A DNA stretch of 22,942 nt from an uncultured Acetatifactor sp. (GCA_910585805.1 CAJUFB010000021.1:1-22942); one strand, 5' to 3'. Shown: positions 15,374 to 22,810, counted from the stretch's first letter. Notes: a model not told the origin generated them from the letters alone. Numbers and translations: made by a program.

Positions 15374-16399
15374 TTACATTTTATTAAGCAATGCATATGT
15401 CCTTCCGGCTATATCGGAGAGTTTCTCCTGATATTCAACCGCTCCCAGATCATAAGCAACTTTGGGCATTCCATAAACCACACAGGTGGATTCGTCCTGT
15501 CCGATGGTCCTGGCACCGGCTTTCCGCATGGACAAAAGTCCTTTTGCGCCGTCGCCTCCCATTCCTGTCAGTATGATTCCCACTGCCGAGGCACCCGCCG
15601 CTTTCGCAACGGATTCAAACAATACTTCCACGGACGGACAATGTCCGTTCACCTTGGGTCCCGGCTTCACTTCCACCTGATAGCCGTCCCCCACCTTCAC
15701 CAGATGCATGTGCCTGTCGCCTCCCGGCGCAATCAGCATATGCCCGGGCATCACCCTGTCTCCGGTCTCCGCTTCCTTCACCCGGATACGGCACTGGTCA
15801 TTGAGCCGCTTTGCATACATGGCGGTAAAACCGGGCGGCATATGCTGCACGCATACAATCCCCGGAATATCCGTTCCGTAATCCTTGACCACATTGAAGA
15901 TCGCCTCTGTCCCCCCCGTGGAGGCCCCTATCGCCACCAACAGATTCTTTTTGCTGGAGGACAGATACTGCTGCTCCGTTATCACGGGCCTCTTATAATT
16001 ACCGATCCTGGCGGCGGACGCGATCTTAATCTTCACCAGAAGCTCATTTCTGATAAAATCTTCCAGCTGCCTGCGGCTCGACACGGCAGGCTTTGCCACA
16101 AAATCCACAGCCCCTGCGCTCATTGCGTCAAATACCTTGTCACTCAGAGAACTGATCACCACCACCCGCAGCGGATACTGAGGCATCAGCTTGCGCAGAA
16201 ATTCAATCCCGTTCATCCTGGGAAGCTCCACATCCAATGTCATGACATCCGGATTGTGCGCCAGTATCGCGTCCCTTGCCTCAAAGGGATCCTTAGCTGT
16301 CGCCACCACTCTGATCGCGGGATCCTTACTTAGATTCTGCACCAGAAGCTCCCTGAATACAATGGAATCGTCTACGACTAAAACCTTGATTGGCTGCAT
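15374..16399 (-). CDS. cheB: CheB receptor methylesterase/glutamine deamidase
   Basis: This 341-residue enzyme removes methyl groups from receptor glutamates and deamidates glutamines during adaptation. Residues 1-120 are a receiver with D10-D11 and phospho-acceptor D56 (TLDVELPRMNG). The catalytic domain holds the triad S160 in AIGASTGG, H186 in VQHMPPGF and D283 in TGMGGDG, close to the positions in the E. coli enzyme. The start at 16399 has AAAGGG upstream. It lies 15 nt after cheR, and the pair gives this operon a complete methylation-based adaptation system for the single receptor encoded at its end. Confidence 0.96.
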   Translation of the reverse strand: MQPIKVLVVDDSIVFRELLVQNLSKDPAIRVVATAKDPFEARDAILAHNPDVMTLDVELPRMNGIEFLRKLMPQYPLRVVVISSLSDKVFDAMSAGAVDFVAKPAVSSRRQLEDFIRNELLVKIKIASAARIGNYKRPVITEQQYLSSSKKNLLVAIGASTGGTEAIFNVVKDYGTDIPGIVCVQHMPPGFTAMYAKRLNDQCRIRVKEAETGDRVMPGHMLIAPGGDRHMHLVKVGDGYQVEVKPGPKVNGHCPSVEVLFESVAKAAGASAVGIILTGMGGDGAKGLLSMRKAGARTIGQDESTCVVYGMPKVAYDLGAVEYQEKLSDIAGRTYALLNKM

Positions 16400-16414
16400 A
16401 TATCAATCCCTTTC

Positions 16415-17221
16415 TTATTTTCTGAATATCGACGGCTGGATAATCTGAAACGGCGTACTGTTCCTGTCTATGGTCTCCGTGGTCCCTATGAAGAAATATC
16501 CCCCGGGTTCCAACGTGTCATACACTTTCTGAACCAGCTCCCGCTTCGTCTTCTCGTCAAAATAGATCATCACGTTTCTCAAAAATATGGTGTGCATCTT
16601 TTTCCTGAAGGGAAACGGATCCATCAGATTAAACTGCCGGAAGATAACCTCCTGCTTCAGTTCCGGTGTAACCTGGTACTGAGTCCCGCCTGCCACCGAT
16701 CTAAAAAAGCGCTTTTTCCATTGGGGAGGAACGCTTTTGAGCTGTTCCGCCGTATAGACCCCCGCCAGAGCCTTCTGAAGCACCTTGGTGGAGATATCCG
16801 TGGCCAGAACCTTAGTGTCCCACTGGGACTTCTCCATCCCGAAGAACTCTGCCAGGACCATGGCGATCATATACGGCTCCTCACCGGAGGATGCCGCGCC
16901 GCACCAGATCCGCAGATCCTTCCTTGCGGCCTCCTTCTGCTTCAGCCAGGGAAGCACCTCGCTCCTGAAAAAATCAAAATGCTCAAATTCCCGCATAAAA
17001 TAGGTATGGTTGGTCGTCAGAAAGTTTACCAGCATCTTCTCCTGATTACCGGTGCCGTCATGCTCCACCGCATTCATAAACTCATCGAAACTGTGCCAGC
17101 CGCCCCTCTTGATATAGTTCTCCAGCCGTCCGTTTACGATGACCTTCTTCTGGCTCAGGTCAATCCCGTACCGCTGCTTCATGAAAACAGATATCCGTTG
17201 AAACTCATCATCCTTAATCAC
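16415..17221 (-). CDS. cheR: CheR receptor methyltransferase
   Basis: This 268-residue enzyme methylates receptor glutamates with S-adenosylmethionine. An N-terminal helical domain (about 1-70) is followed by the methyltransferase fold with TTNHTYFMRE (69-78), the SAM-binding motif IWCGAASSGEEPY (105-117) and the acidic motif ATDIS near 140. The motif LRNVMIYFD (214-222) corresponds to the conserved RNVxIYF of the family. Translation appears to begin at a GTG 10 to 12 bases after AGGAGG. An ATG just after that site opens only a five-codon frame. It is the first gene of the chemosensory operon, after a 138-nt gap that holds candidate promoters. Confidence 0.94.
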   Translation of the reverse strand: MIKDDEFQRISVFMKQRYGIDLSQKKVIVNGRLENYIKRGGWHSFDEFMNAVEHDGTGNQEKMLVNFLTTNHTYFMREFEHFDFFRSEVLPWLKQKEAARKDLRIWCGAASSGEEPYMIAMVLAEFFGMEKSQWDTKVLATDISTKVLQKALAGVYTAEQLKSVPPQWKKRFFRSVAGGTQYQVTPELKQEVIFRQFNLMDPFPFRKKMHTIFLRNVMIYFDEKTKRELVQKVYDTLEPGGYFFIGTTETIDRNSTPFQIIQPSIFRK

Positions 17222-17232
17222 AATTTCTCATA

Positions 17233-17325
17233 CCTCCTGCTGCACATATTATATCTTGATCGGAAGCAGGCTCTCCGCTTCCGGATAAAAACGCGCCCCA
17301 AAAAAATATCTCTATAAATATCGGC
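17233..17325 (-). promoter_or_regulatory. Candidate promoter region of the cheR operon
   Basis: Two minus-strand signals are visible. TATAAT (17248-17253) is a perfect -10 box but has no recognisable -35. A perfect hairpin CGGAAGC/GCTTCCG (17261-17267 and 17277-17283) occupies that place and could be an operator. Further up, GCCGATAT (17318-17325) matches the -10 of Bacillus-type sigma-D (motility) promoters, but no TAAA box is found 14-16 nt upstream. AGGAGG for cheR is at 17233-17238. Which signal is used cannot be decided from sequence. Confidence 0.45.
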
Positions 17326-17359
17326 TGACAACAGCCTGTAAATAACCTGCACATCCTGC

Positions 17360-18415
17360 TCAGCAAAGCTGACGGGATATTTTCCTGCATATTCGAAAAA
17401 CGTCGGGATTAAACTTCACTTCCGCCTCTCTGCCCATGATCTCCAGCGCTTCTTCCCTGCTGTAATTTTTCTTTTCGGTCAGCGCGCAGTAGACCTCCAC
17501 CACAGAAACGATCTGCGCCGCCAGCGGAATCTCATTCCCCTTAAGCCCCTTCGGATACCCGCTCCCGTCCCAGTTCTCGTGATGGTAATGCGCAATATCC
17601 ACCGCCACGCTCAGAAAATCATTGTAATCACTGCCCACATGCAGGTCTCCCAGAAGTCTTGCCCCTATTTCCGTGTGTTTCTGCACGATTCTGCGTTCCT
17701 CATCACTCAGAGCCGCGTTTTTGCGGAGCAGCTCCCACGGGACTCCGATATTCCCAATATCACACAAAGGCGCCGCCAATTCTATGGTATCAATATACGC
17801 ATCCGAAATCTGATCTTCGTACAGCGGTGAAAGCTGCATCCCCTGGGCAAGGATACTGCAGTTTCTGCTCAGCCGTTCAATATGCTCCCGCCTGTAGCAG
17901 GAATTCTGCGCCGCAATGGCAGCCAGAGCATACAGCACATCCTTCTTCTCCTGTTCAATCTGCTTTAACTGCTCTTTCACGGAAACCTGAAGCAGCCTGT
18001 TCGTTTCCTTCAGTTCACGGTTCGCCCTGTACAGGCTCAGGTGAACGCCCACTCTCGCCTGGACGATCTTCGGCACAAAAGGCTTCGTAATATAATCCGC
18101 CCCGCCCAGACCAAGGCCTTTCACCACATCCTCAGGATGGTCAAAAGCAGAGATAAAGATAACAGGAATGTTTCGGGTCCTCCCATGATCCTTCAGATGC
18201 CGGCACAACTCGTAGCCGTCCATCCCCGGCATGGAGATATCGGACAGAATCAGCTGCGGAATGTTTTCCTTCACCGCTTCCAGTGCGGCTTCACCGCTTT
18301 CCGCCAGGATGGGGCTGCATCCCATCTCCCGGATGATCTCCGCCAGAACCAGCCTGTTCACTTCCAGATCATCCACAATGAGGACTTTTTCCATGTTCCG
18401 CCCATGCTTCTCCAT
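17360..18415 (-). CDS. Response regulator with degenerate HD-GYP domain
   Basis: This is a 351-residue protein with a receiver domain (1-125; D15-D16, D59 in LILSDISMPGMDG, lysine in YITKPF), a coiled-coil linker (about 130-165) and an HD-GYP domain (about 165-345). Canonical HD-GYP enzymes hydrolyse cyclic-di-GMP with a metal centre. Here the HD pair is C218-D219 (LCDIGNIG instead of LHDIGKIG) and the following lysine is N222. The later AD-x-YDAL motif reads VEVYCAL, with E307 and C310 in place of aspartates. The HTEIG histidine and the HHENWDGSGYP motif are kept. Catalysis is therefore doubtful, and the protein may bind the nucleotide or a partner instead. AGGAGG lies seven bases before the ATG. 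It is encoded between the PAS kinase and cheR. Confidence 0.92.
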   Translation of the reverse strand: MEKHGRNMEKVLIVDDLEVNRLVLAEIIREMGCSPILAESGEAALEAVKENIPQLILSDISMPGMDGYELCRHLKDHGRTRNIPVIFISAFDHPEDVVKGLGLGGADYITKPFVPKIVQARVGVHLSLYRANRELKETNRLLQVSVKEQLKQIEQEKKDVLYALAAIAAQNSCYRREHIERLSRNCSILAQGMQLSPLYEDQISDAYIDTIELAAPLCDIGNIGVPWELLRKNAALSDEERRIVQKHTEIGARLLGDLHVGSDYNDFLSVAVDIAHYHHENWDGSGYPKGLKGNEIPLAAQIVSVVEVYCALTEKKNYSREEALEIMGREAEVKFNPDVFRICRKISRQLC

Positions 18416-18462
18416 ATCTCCACCTCCTTCCCGCTTTTATGAACCGGAGCCGCAATATCACT

Positions 18463-19890
18463 CTAAAAAGACGTATCACAGATACCCAGCTTCTGATATT
18501 CCTCCATCACCTTGTCATAGTTTTCTTTCTGAACAGCCATCTTCAGCCGCAGGACCTGCCGCCTGACATCGGGAGGCGCTCCTTCCGTCAGCTGCCGTAC
18601 AGCCTCCATAAACATCTCGGCCTTTTCCCAGTTTTCCATCTCCACACTTAATATAAGTCTGGACAGATGCCGCTTCAGCGCTTCCTGATTTTCCGGTGTG
18701 CCGTACTCCCGTCCGCCACCCTTCTCCTGCACGGCCCCGTCCTCATGGACTGCCATGTGCATGAAAGCCGCCTTTACATCATCGGGTTCCTCCGGCAGCG
18801 CTTCTTCCTCTGCCTCCGCCCATATGGAGAAAGAGAAAGTGCTCCCTTTACCCTGCTTGCTTTCCGCCTCGATTCCGCCGCCCATCAATTCCACAAGCTG
18901 CCTGCAGATACTCAGTCCAAGGCCTGTGCCTCCGTATTTCCTGGAAATGGATGCATCCACCTGGGAAAAGCTTCGGAACAGTTTATCCATATCCGCTTCC
19001 CCGATCCCGATACCGGTATCGGACACGATAAAAAACAGCTCCACCTTATCTTCCACCTGTGCCGTGCGAAGCACCTGAAGCGCAATTTCTCCCGCAGATG
19101 TAAATTTCAATGCATTGGAAAGCAGATTATTGAGAATCTGAACGATACGCAGTTCATCCCCAATTATGTATTCCGGCACCTGAGGCGATACCGTCATAAA
19201 GAAATCCAGGCCTTTTTCGGTAATCCTGCTGATATGCTGGGCTTTCACATAATCCAGCATACTCCTGAAATGGAAACGGCGCGGCTCCAGAATGAATTTC
19301 CCCGCATCCAGCTTCGAAAAATCCAGAATATTATTGATGATCTTGTTCATATCACCGCAGCAGCGCTCAACCAGCCGCAGCGTCTTTACCGTCTGTACAT
19401 CCGTCACATGGTTCAACAGTTCCCTCACATTGCCTAGGATCCCGTTCACAGGAGTCCGCAGCTCATGCGTCACATTTGCCACAAACTCCGACTTGAGCCT
19501 GGCAGCCTGCCTGGCCTCTTCCCGCACCTGGCCGATCTCTCTTCCCAGATGCTCCCGTTCCAGGATGTCATTGGCCATACAGATAAACGTCCCCGGGCAG
19601 TCCGCATTCTCCTTTATCTTCGCTTCCACCGGGAAACAGGTCCTGTTTCCGCGGTAAATCACCAGATGTCCCGTCCCGTCTCCGAAAGAAAGATCGGATT
19701 CGAAGCCGGTGTCTGTCATTCGGAACGCATTCGGAAAAAGCGCGCTGATATGCTGCCCCCTCAGCTCTTCATACCCCAGCTTATTCCGCGCCGACGCATT
19801 TGCGTATGAAATTTTGCCTGTCCTGTCAAACTCAAGAATTATCTCCAGCGCATCCTCTGCGGAAAACGCGCCGCTTTCACCCTCTCCCAT
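18463..19890 (-). CDS. Cytoplasmic PAS-domain histidine kinase
   Basis: This is a 475-residue kinase without transmembrane segments. A PAS domain (about 10-110) is followed by HisKA with the phospho-accepting H142 in VTHELRTPVNG. The HATPase domain has the N-box NNLLSNALKFTS, the G1 box VSDTGIGIG and the G2 box GGTGLGLSIC. After about residue 365 comes a 110-residue acidic, helical tail with repeated helical pairs and no receiver or Hpt histidine. The long frame starts at a GTG (19902). The ATG at 19890 is preferred because GTGAGG lies seven bases upstream. It is flanked on both sides by HD-GYP response regulators, its likely targets. No promoter is clear between it and the upstream terminator, so it may depend on readthrough. 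Confidence 0.9.
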   Translation of the reverse strand: MGEGESGAFSAEDALEIILEFDRTGKISYANASARNKLGYEELRGQHISALFPNAFRMTDTGFESDLSFGDGTGHLVIYRGNRTCFPVEAKIKENADCPGTFICMANDILEREHLGREIGQVREEARQAARLKSEFVANVTHELRTPVNGILGNVRELLNHVTDVQTVKTLRLVERCCGDMNKIINNILDFSKLDAGKFILEPRRFHFRSMLDYVKAQHISRITEKGLDFFMTVSPQVPEYIIGDELRIVQILNNLLSNALKFTSAGEIALQVLRTAQVEDKVELFFIVSDTGIGIGEADMDKLFRSFSQVDASISRKYGGTGLGLSICRQLVELMGGGIEAESKQGKGSTFSFSIWAEAEEEALPEEPDDVKAAFMHMAVHEDGAVQEKGGGREYGTPENQEALKRHLSRLILSVEMENWEKAEMFMEAVRQLTEGAPPDVRRQVLRLKMAVQKENYDKVMEEYQKLGICDTSF

Positions 19891-19910
19891 ACCATGCCTC
19901 ACCCATGCCG

Positions 19911-19926
19911 GCGGACAGCCGTCCGC
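19911..19926 (-). other. Perfect hairpin in the leader of the PAS kinase gene
   Basis: GCGGAC (19911-19916) and GTCCGC (19921-19926) pair around a 4-nt loop, between the terminator of the upstream HD-GYP gene and the kinase ribosome binding site. No T-tract follows, so it is not a terminator. It could shield or expose the start region. Confidence 0.5.
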
Positions 19927-19943
19927 TGCTTTTCCATACGATT

Positions 19944-19981
19944 AAGAAAAGGCAGCAAAATCCGGTCGCTTCTTTGCTGCC
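19944..19981 (-). terminator. Intrinsic terminator of the canonical HD-GYP gene
   Basis: On the minus strand, GGCAGCAAA and TTTGCTGCC (plus coordinates 19951-19959 and 19973-19981) form a nine-pair perfect stem followed by TTTTCTT. It begins eight nt after the HD-GYP stop codon. Position and structure fit a Rho-independent terminator. Confidence 0.85.
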
Positions 19982-19989
19982 TGCTTCTA

Positions 19990-21081
19990 TCACGATAATT
20001 CGAATGCTCCAATCACTTTATTTATATTGAAGAAATCCTCCCTGGCAAGTTCGAAACATTTCAGAATATCCGGAGCAAACTGACCGCATTCACCGTTCAT
20101 GATCATCTCAAATGCCTTCTCATTCGTAAATGAACTCTTATATACCCTGGGGCTGACCAGCGCATCATAGACATCCGCGACGGCAACGATCTGCGCACTG
20201 AGCGGAATGGCATCTCCTGCCAGATGGTCAGGATACCCTCTTCCGTCCCATCGCTCATGATGATGCCGGCAGATCTCATAACAATAACTGTAAAATTCGC
20301 TTGTCCGGTTCCGGTAGAGCTTCTCCAGCATATCGCACCCGATGGTAGTATGCGTCTTCATGATCTCGAATTCCTCATTGGTCAGGCGCCCCGGTTTCAG
20401 AAGGATGGTATCCGAAATTCCGATCTTGCCGATATCATGCAGCACCGAAGCCCTGGAGATCCCGTCCACCTGGACATCCGTCAGGCCGTACTGGGGAAAG
20501 TGCTCCTTCAGGCAGTTCGCCATGATCCTGGTATAGAACTTGATGCGCTTGGTATGGTCTCCTGTTTCCGCGCTTCTGGATTCCACCACGGAGCTGAGGG
20601 CATCGATCATAAATTCATTGGCCTCACGGATTTCCTTCTCCTGGGCGCGGATTGCTATCTCCTGCTCCTTCAGGCGCATCTCCATGTTGCGCTTGTTCTG
20701 GTACAGCTCGATGATGTTGCTGCTTCTGCGTTTGACGATATGAGGGTAGAAAGGCTTATGAATCACGTCCGCAACGCCGAAAGAATATGCCCTGTCCTCA
20801 CTGTCCTGAATCGTCTCACCTGTAATCAGAATGACTGGAATCTCCTTCAGAAGCCCCTTCTGTTCCATATACTCCAGCACCGTGAAACCATCCATGACCG
20901 GCATGACGATATCCAGCAAAATCAGCACGATATCATGGCCTTCCTCAATCTTCTGAACCGCTTCCTGGCCGTTTTCCGCCTCTATCAGCTCATAGACCTC
21001 CTGGTCGTCATGAAACATTTCTGCAAGTAACGCACGATTTATGTATTCATCGTCTACAATCAAAATCTGTCGCTTTTCCAT
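19990..21081 (-). CDS. Response regulator with canonical HD-GYP c-di-GMP phosphodiesterase domain
   Basis: This 363-residue protein has a receiver (phospho-acceptor D57 in ILLDIVMPVMDG, lysine in HKPF), a coiled-coil linker (about 125-160) and an intact HD-GYP domain. The domain keeps HTKRIK, the HD pair in LHDIGKIG (215-216), HTTIG, HHHERWDGRGYP and VADVYDAL with the last metal-ligand aspartate. It is predicted to hydrolyse cyclic-di-GMP to pGpG or GMP under control of phosphorylation. The ATG at 21081 has GGTGG just upstream. The longer frame starts at a GTG (21102) without a site. It has its own promoter and terminator. The contrast with the degenerate paralogue at 17360 is striking. Confidence 0.94.
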   Translation of the reverse strand: MEKRQILIVDDEYINRALLAEMFHDDQEVYELIEAENGQEAVQKIEEGHDIVLILLDIVMPVMDGFTVLEYMEQKGLLKEIPVILITGETIQDSEDRAYSFGVADVIHKPFYPHIVKRRSSNIIELYQNKRNMEMRLKEQEIAIRAQEKEIREANEFMIDALSSVVESRSAETGDHTKRIKFYTRIMANCLKEHFPQYGLTDVQVDGISRASVLHDIGKIGISDTILLKPGRLTNEEFEIMKTHTTIGCDMLEKLYRNRTSEFYSYCYEICRHHHERWDGRGYPDHLAGDAIPLSAQIVAVADVYDALVSPRVYKSSFTNEKAFEMIMNGECGQFAPDILKCFELAREDFFNINKVIGAFELS

Positions 21082-21124
21082 TCTGCCACCATTACTCTTC
21101 ACTATATGTATTTATTCCAGAATC

Positions 21125-21153
21125 ATGATACCACTTTCCTTTGTAAATGTCAA
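21125..21153 (-). promoter_or_regulatory. Sigma-A promoter of the HD-GYP gene
   Basis: On the minus strand, TTGACA (complement of 21148-21153) and TATCAT (complement of 21125-21130) are separated by 17 nt. The -35 is perfect and the -10 matches five of six. Transcription would start near 21118, giving a leader of about 37 nt. It is back to back with the plus-strand promoter 20 nt away. Confidence 0.8.
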
Positions 21154-21173
21154 TTCTCTTCCCGCTTTCAATA

Positions 21174-21202
21174 TTGACAAAATAAGGCTCCGGCAGTAAG
21201 AT
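21174..21202 (+). promoter_or_regulatory. Candidate promoter of the membrane protein gene
   Basis: TTGACA (21174-21179) is followed after 17 nt by TAAGAT (21197-21202), a four-of-six -10 match. Transcription from it would start near 21209, inside the repeat element at 21202-21274, and leave a leader of about 385 nt before the ATG at 21593. A TATACT at 21202-21207 is a better hexamer but lies 22 nt from the -35. Confidence 0.5.
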
Positions 21203-21274
21203 ATACTACATAACGCCAGACTTTACCCTACTGCATTGTTTAAACGTATATGGCCGGCGTTATGCAGTCAGGTT
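21202..21274 (+). repeat. Dispersed inverted-repeat element, copy C
   Basis: This copy runs from TATACTACATAACGC to GCGTTATGCAGTCAGGTT. Its core arms CATAACGCC (21209-21217) and GGCGTTATG (21256-21264) are perfect, and extension gives 13 of 15 pairs. Its first 16 nt match copy A (minus strand of 5584-5655) at 14 positions and its last 18 nt at 17 positions, while the centres (40 versus 39 nt) differ. It coincides with the predicted transcription start of the downstream gene. Confidence 0.75.
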
Positions 21275-21592
21275 ACCCGGAAATTTATACTGCAGACCGT
21301 CAGGATTTATACTCGTGAACGCATTTAATTGCCGCTTTCAGCTCTGGAATGCCGCGATGCGTTCACTCGTTATACTCTGCAGACGGCAATTATTTGCGTT
21401 TGTGGGTATACATTGATGCCTCAGGGAAAGTACCTGGCTGGCGATCTGCAGTCGGGTTGCACTGCAAATTCAACCGGCGTGCAGTATAAACTGTTAAGCA
21501 GTATAGCTTATGAGAAACTGCTGTTTTCTCTGCCGGTCCGATCATGGGACCGCGAAGCGGTTCCTGTATATTTCAGAAAGGGAAAGGAATTC
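21275..21592 (+). promoter_or_regulatory. Highly structured leader of the membrane protein gene
   Basis: An open frame runs through this stretch (from 21329), but it looks non-coding: it has no ribosome binding site at its start and is full of inverted repeats. GTGAACGCAT/ATGCGTTCAC (21315-21324 and 21357-21366) is a perfect 10-bp stem. A 17-nt arm at 21318-21334 can instead pair with 21384-21400 at 15 positions, so the two folds exclude each other. CGGTCC/GGACCG (21534-21539 and 21547-21552) competes with GGACCGC/GCGGTTCC (21547-21553 and 21557-21564) near the ribosome binding site. GCAGTATA occurs twice (21481 and 21498). A cis-acting RNA is possible. Confidence 0.5.
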
Positions 21593-22810
21593 ATGCCTGT
21601 GAAAGACCGAAAATCTTACCTGAGCAACGTTTTTTTCATACTGCTGTTTTTGGCCTATCTGGCGGTTACTTTATTTCTGTTTCATCGTCAGACAGTGCGT
21701 TACGCCGGAAGATATATCTCGGATATTACCGATTACCTCTCCACCATACAGGGAATAGAAGTAGCCTACAGGTTCCCGTACCCTGTTCTGTTCCGGACAG
21801 GGAGTTTTTTTATGCTCTTTACCACACCGGAACATGCGCTGGCATTTGCCGCCACTTTTCTGAACGGTCTTTCCGTCCTCGTATTAAAATGGTATCTGGA
21901 TTCCTTTCTGGAAGTGAAAAAATATCCCGGCAGAAGCTGGTTATCTATCCTGCTCACCTTTTCCCTGCTCTTTGTCTCCATGCTTTTCCCTCCATCCTAT
22001 CTTGGGCATTACAACGAGATCGGGGAGAATTATCTTTACCGCTACAGAGGAACGTTTACACCTAACCCCTATCACAATGCCACCTACCTTGCGGCACGCC
22101 CTTTTTCCATTCCCGCCTTTTTCCTCTTTGCAGAGGTGCTGGGAATCTATGAAAAAGAGAACAAATGGTTTCACCCCAAATACCTCCTCTTCTCCCTGTT
22201 CCTGCTCATGACTACCATGACAAAGCCCAGCTTTACTCTGATCCTGTGCGCCGCTGCAGGCATTCTCATGCTTTACAGACTGATCGCCGGACAGTTTCAG
22301 GGGGTCAAAGCCTTTTTTCAGCTGGGCATCTACTTTATTCCCACTTTTCTGGTACTGATCTACCAGTTTGTGGTCGTGTTTGAGCCGGACAATGCGGAAG
22401 CAGGCATTGGCTTCGCCTTTCTGAAGGCCTGGTCCACGGCCTCCGGCAATATCCCCCTTTCCATCCTCTTCGCTACGGCCTTTCCGCTGACCGTCCTTGC
22501 GCTGAGAGGCAAAGAGAAGACGCTGTGGACCCAGTACCGGTTTTCATGGCAGTTTCTCCTGATCGGGCTTGCCACACTGCTCTTTCTCTACGAAAAAGGC
22601 ATCCGCATGCCCCATCTGAACTTCGCCTGGGGGTACATGCACGGGCTTTTCTTCACTTACACCGTGAGCCTGATCTGTCTGGCAAAAGCCACGCTGACCC
22701 GCAGTCAGCCGCTGTGGAAGCTGACCCTGCAGTGGGGCGTCTATGCCGCCCACCTGATATGCGGGATAGACTATTTCGTCGTTCTTCTCAGGGGCGGCCT
22801 GTACCTGTAG
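21593..22810 (+). CDS. Polytopic membrane protein, possible GT-C-type glycosyltransferase
   Basis: This is a 405-residue protein with about ten hydrophobic segments and no soluble domain. The first TM helix (about 12-30) is followed by an outer loop containing D44 and D47 in SDITDY, the place where GT-C glycosyltransferases keep a catalytic acidic residue. Later loops carry NPYHNATYLAARP (158-170), TKPSF (210-214) and NFAWGYMHG (343-351), all likely conserved polar sites. This suggests transfer of sugars from a lipid carrier to an envelope polymer, but I do not recognise the family with certainty; an O-antigen-type or uncharacterised transporter is an alternative. The ATG at 21593 has AAAGGAATTC upstream. 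The 88 codons of in-frame sequence before it are repeat-rich and unlike protein. No partner gene is in view. Confidence 0.75.
   Translation: MPVKDRKSYLSNVFFILLFLAYLAVTLFLFHRQTVRYAGRYISDITDYLSTIQGIEVAYRFPYPVLFRTGSFFMLFTTPEHALAFAATFLNGLSVLVLKWYLDSFLEVKKYPGRSWLSILLTFSLLFVSMLFPPSYLGHYNEIGENYLYRYRGTFTPNPYHNATYLAARPFSIPAFFLFAEVLGIYEKENKWFHPKYLLFSLFLLMTTMTKPSFTLILCAAAGILMLYRLIAGQFQGVKAFFQLGIYFIPTFLVLIYQFVVVFEPDNAEAGIGFAFLKAWSTASGNIPLSILFATAFPLTVLALRGKEKTLWTQYRFSWQFLLIGLATLLFLYEKGIRMPHLNFAWGYMHGLFFTYTVSLICLAKATLTRSQPLWKLTLQWGVYAAHLICGIDYFVVLLRGGLYL

Noticed and set aside
19899..19937. 12-codon leader peptide overlapping the GTG before the PAS kinase start
   Set aside because: The ATG at 19937 has no ribosome binding site and lies directly after the terminator. 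The overlap with GTG is probably chance.
21545..21554. TGGGACCGCG matches the core of the T-box antiterminator
   Set aside because: The flanking AGGG part is absent, no Stem I features or following T-rich terminator could be found, and the downstream gene is not an aminoacyl-tRNA or amino acid gene. A 10-nt match alone is weak.
21329..21592. N-terminal extension of the membrane protein by 88 codons
   Set aside because: No ribosome binding site precedes 21329, and the stretch is made of inverted repeats. The ATG at 21593 has a good site and is followed at once by a normal membrane protein N-terminus.
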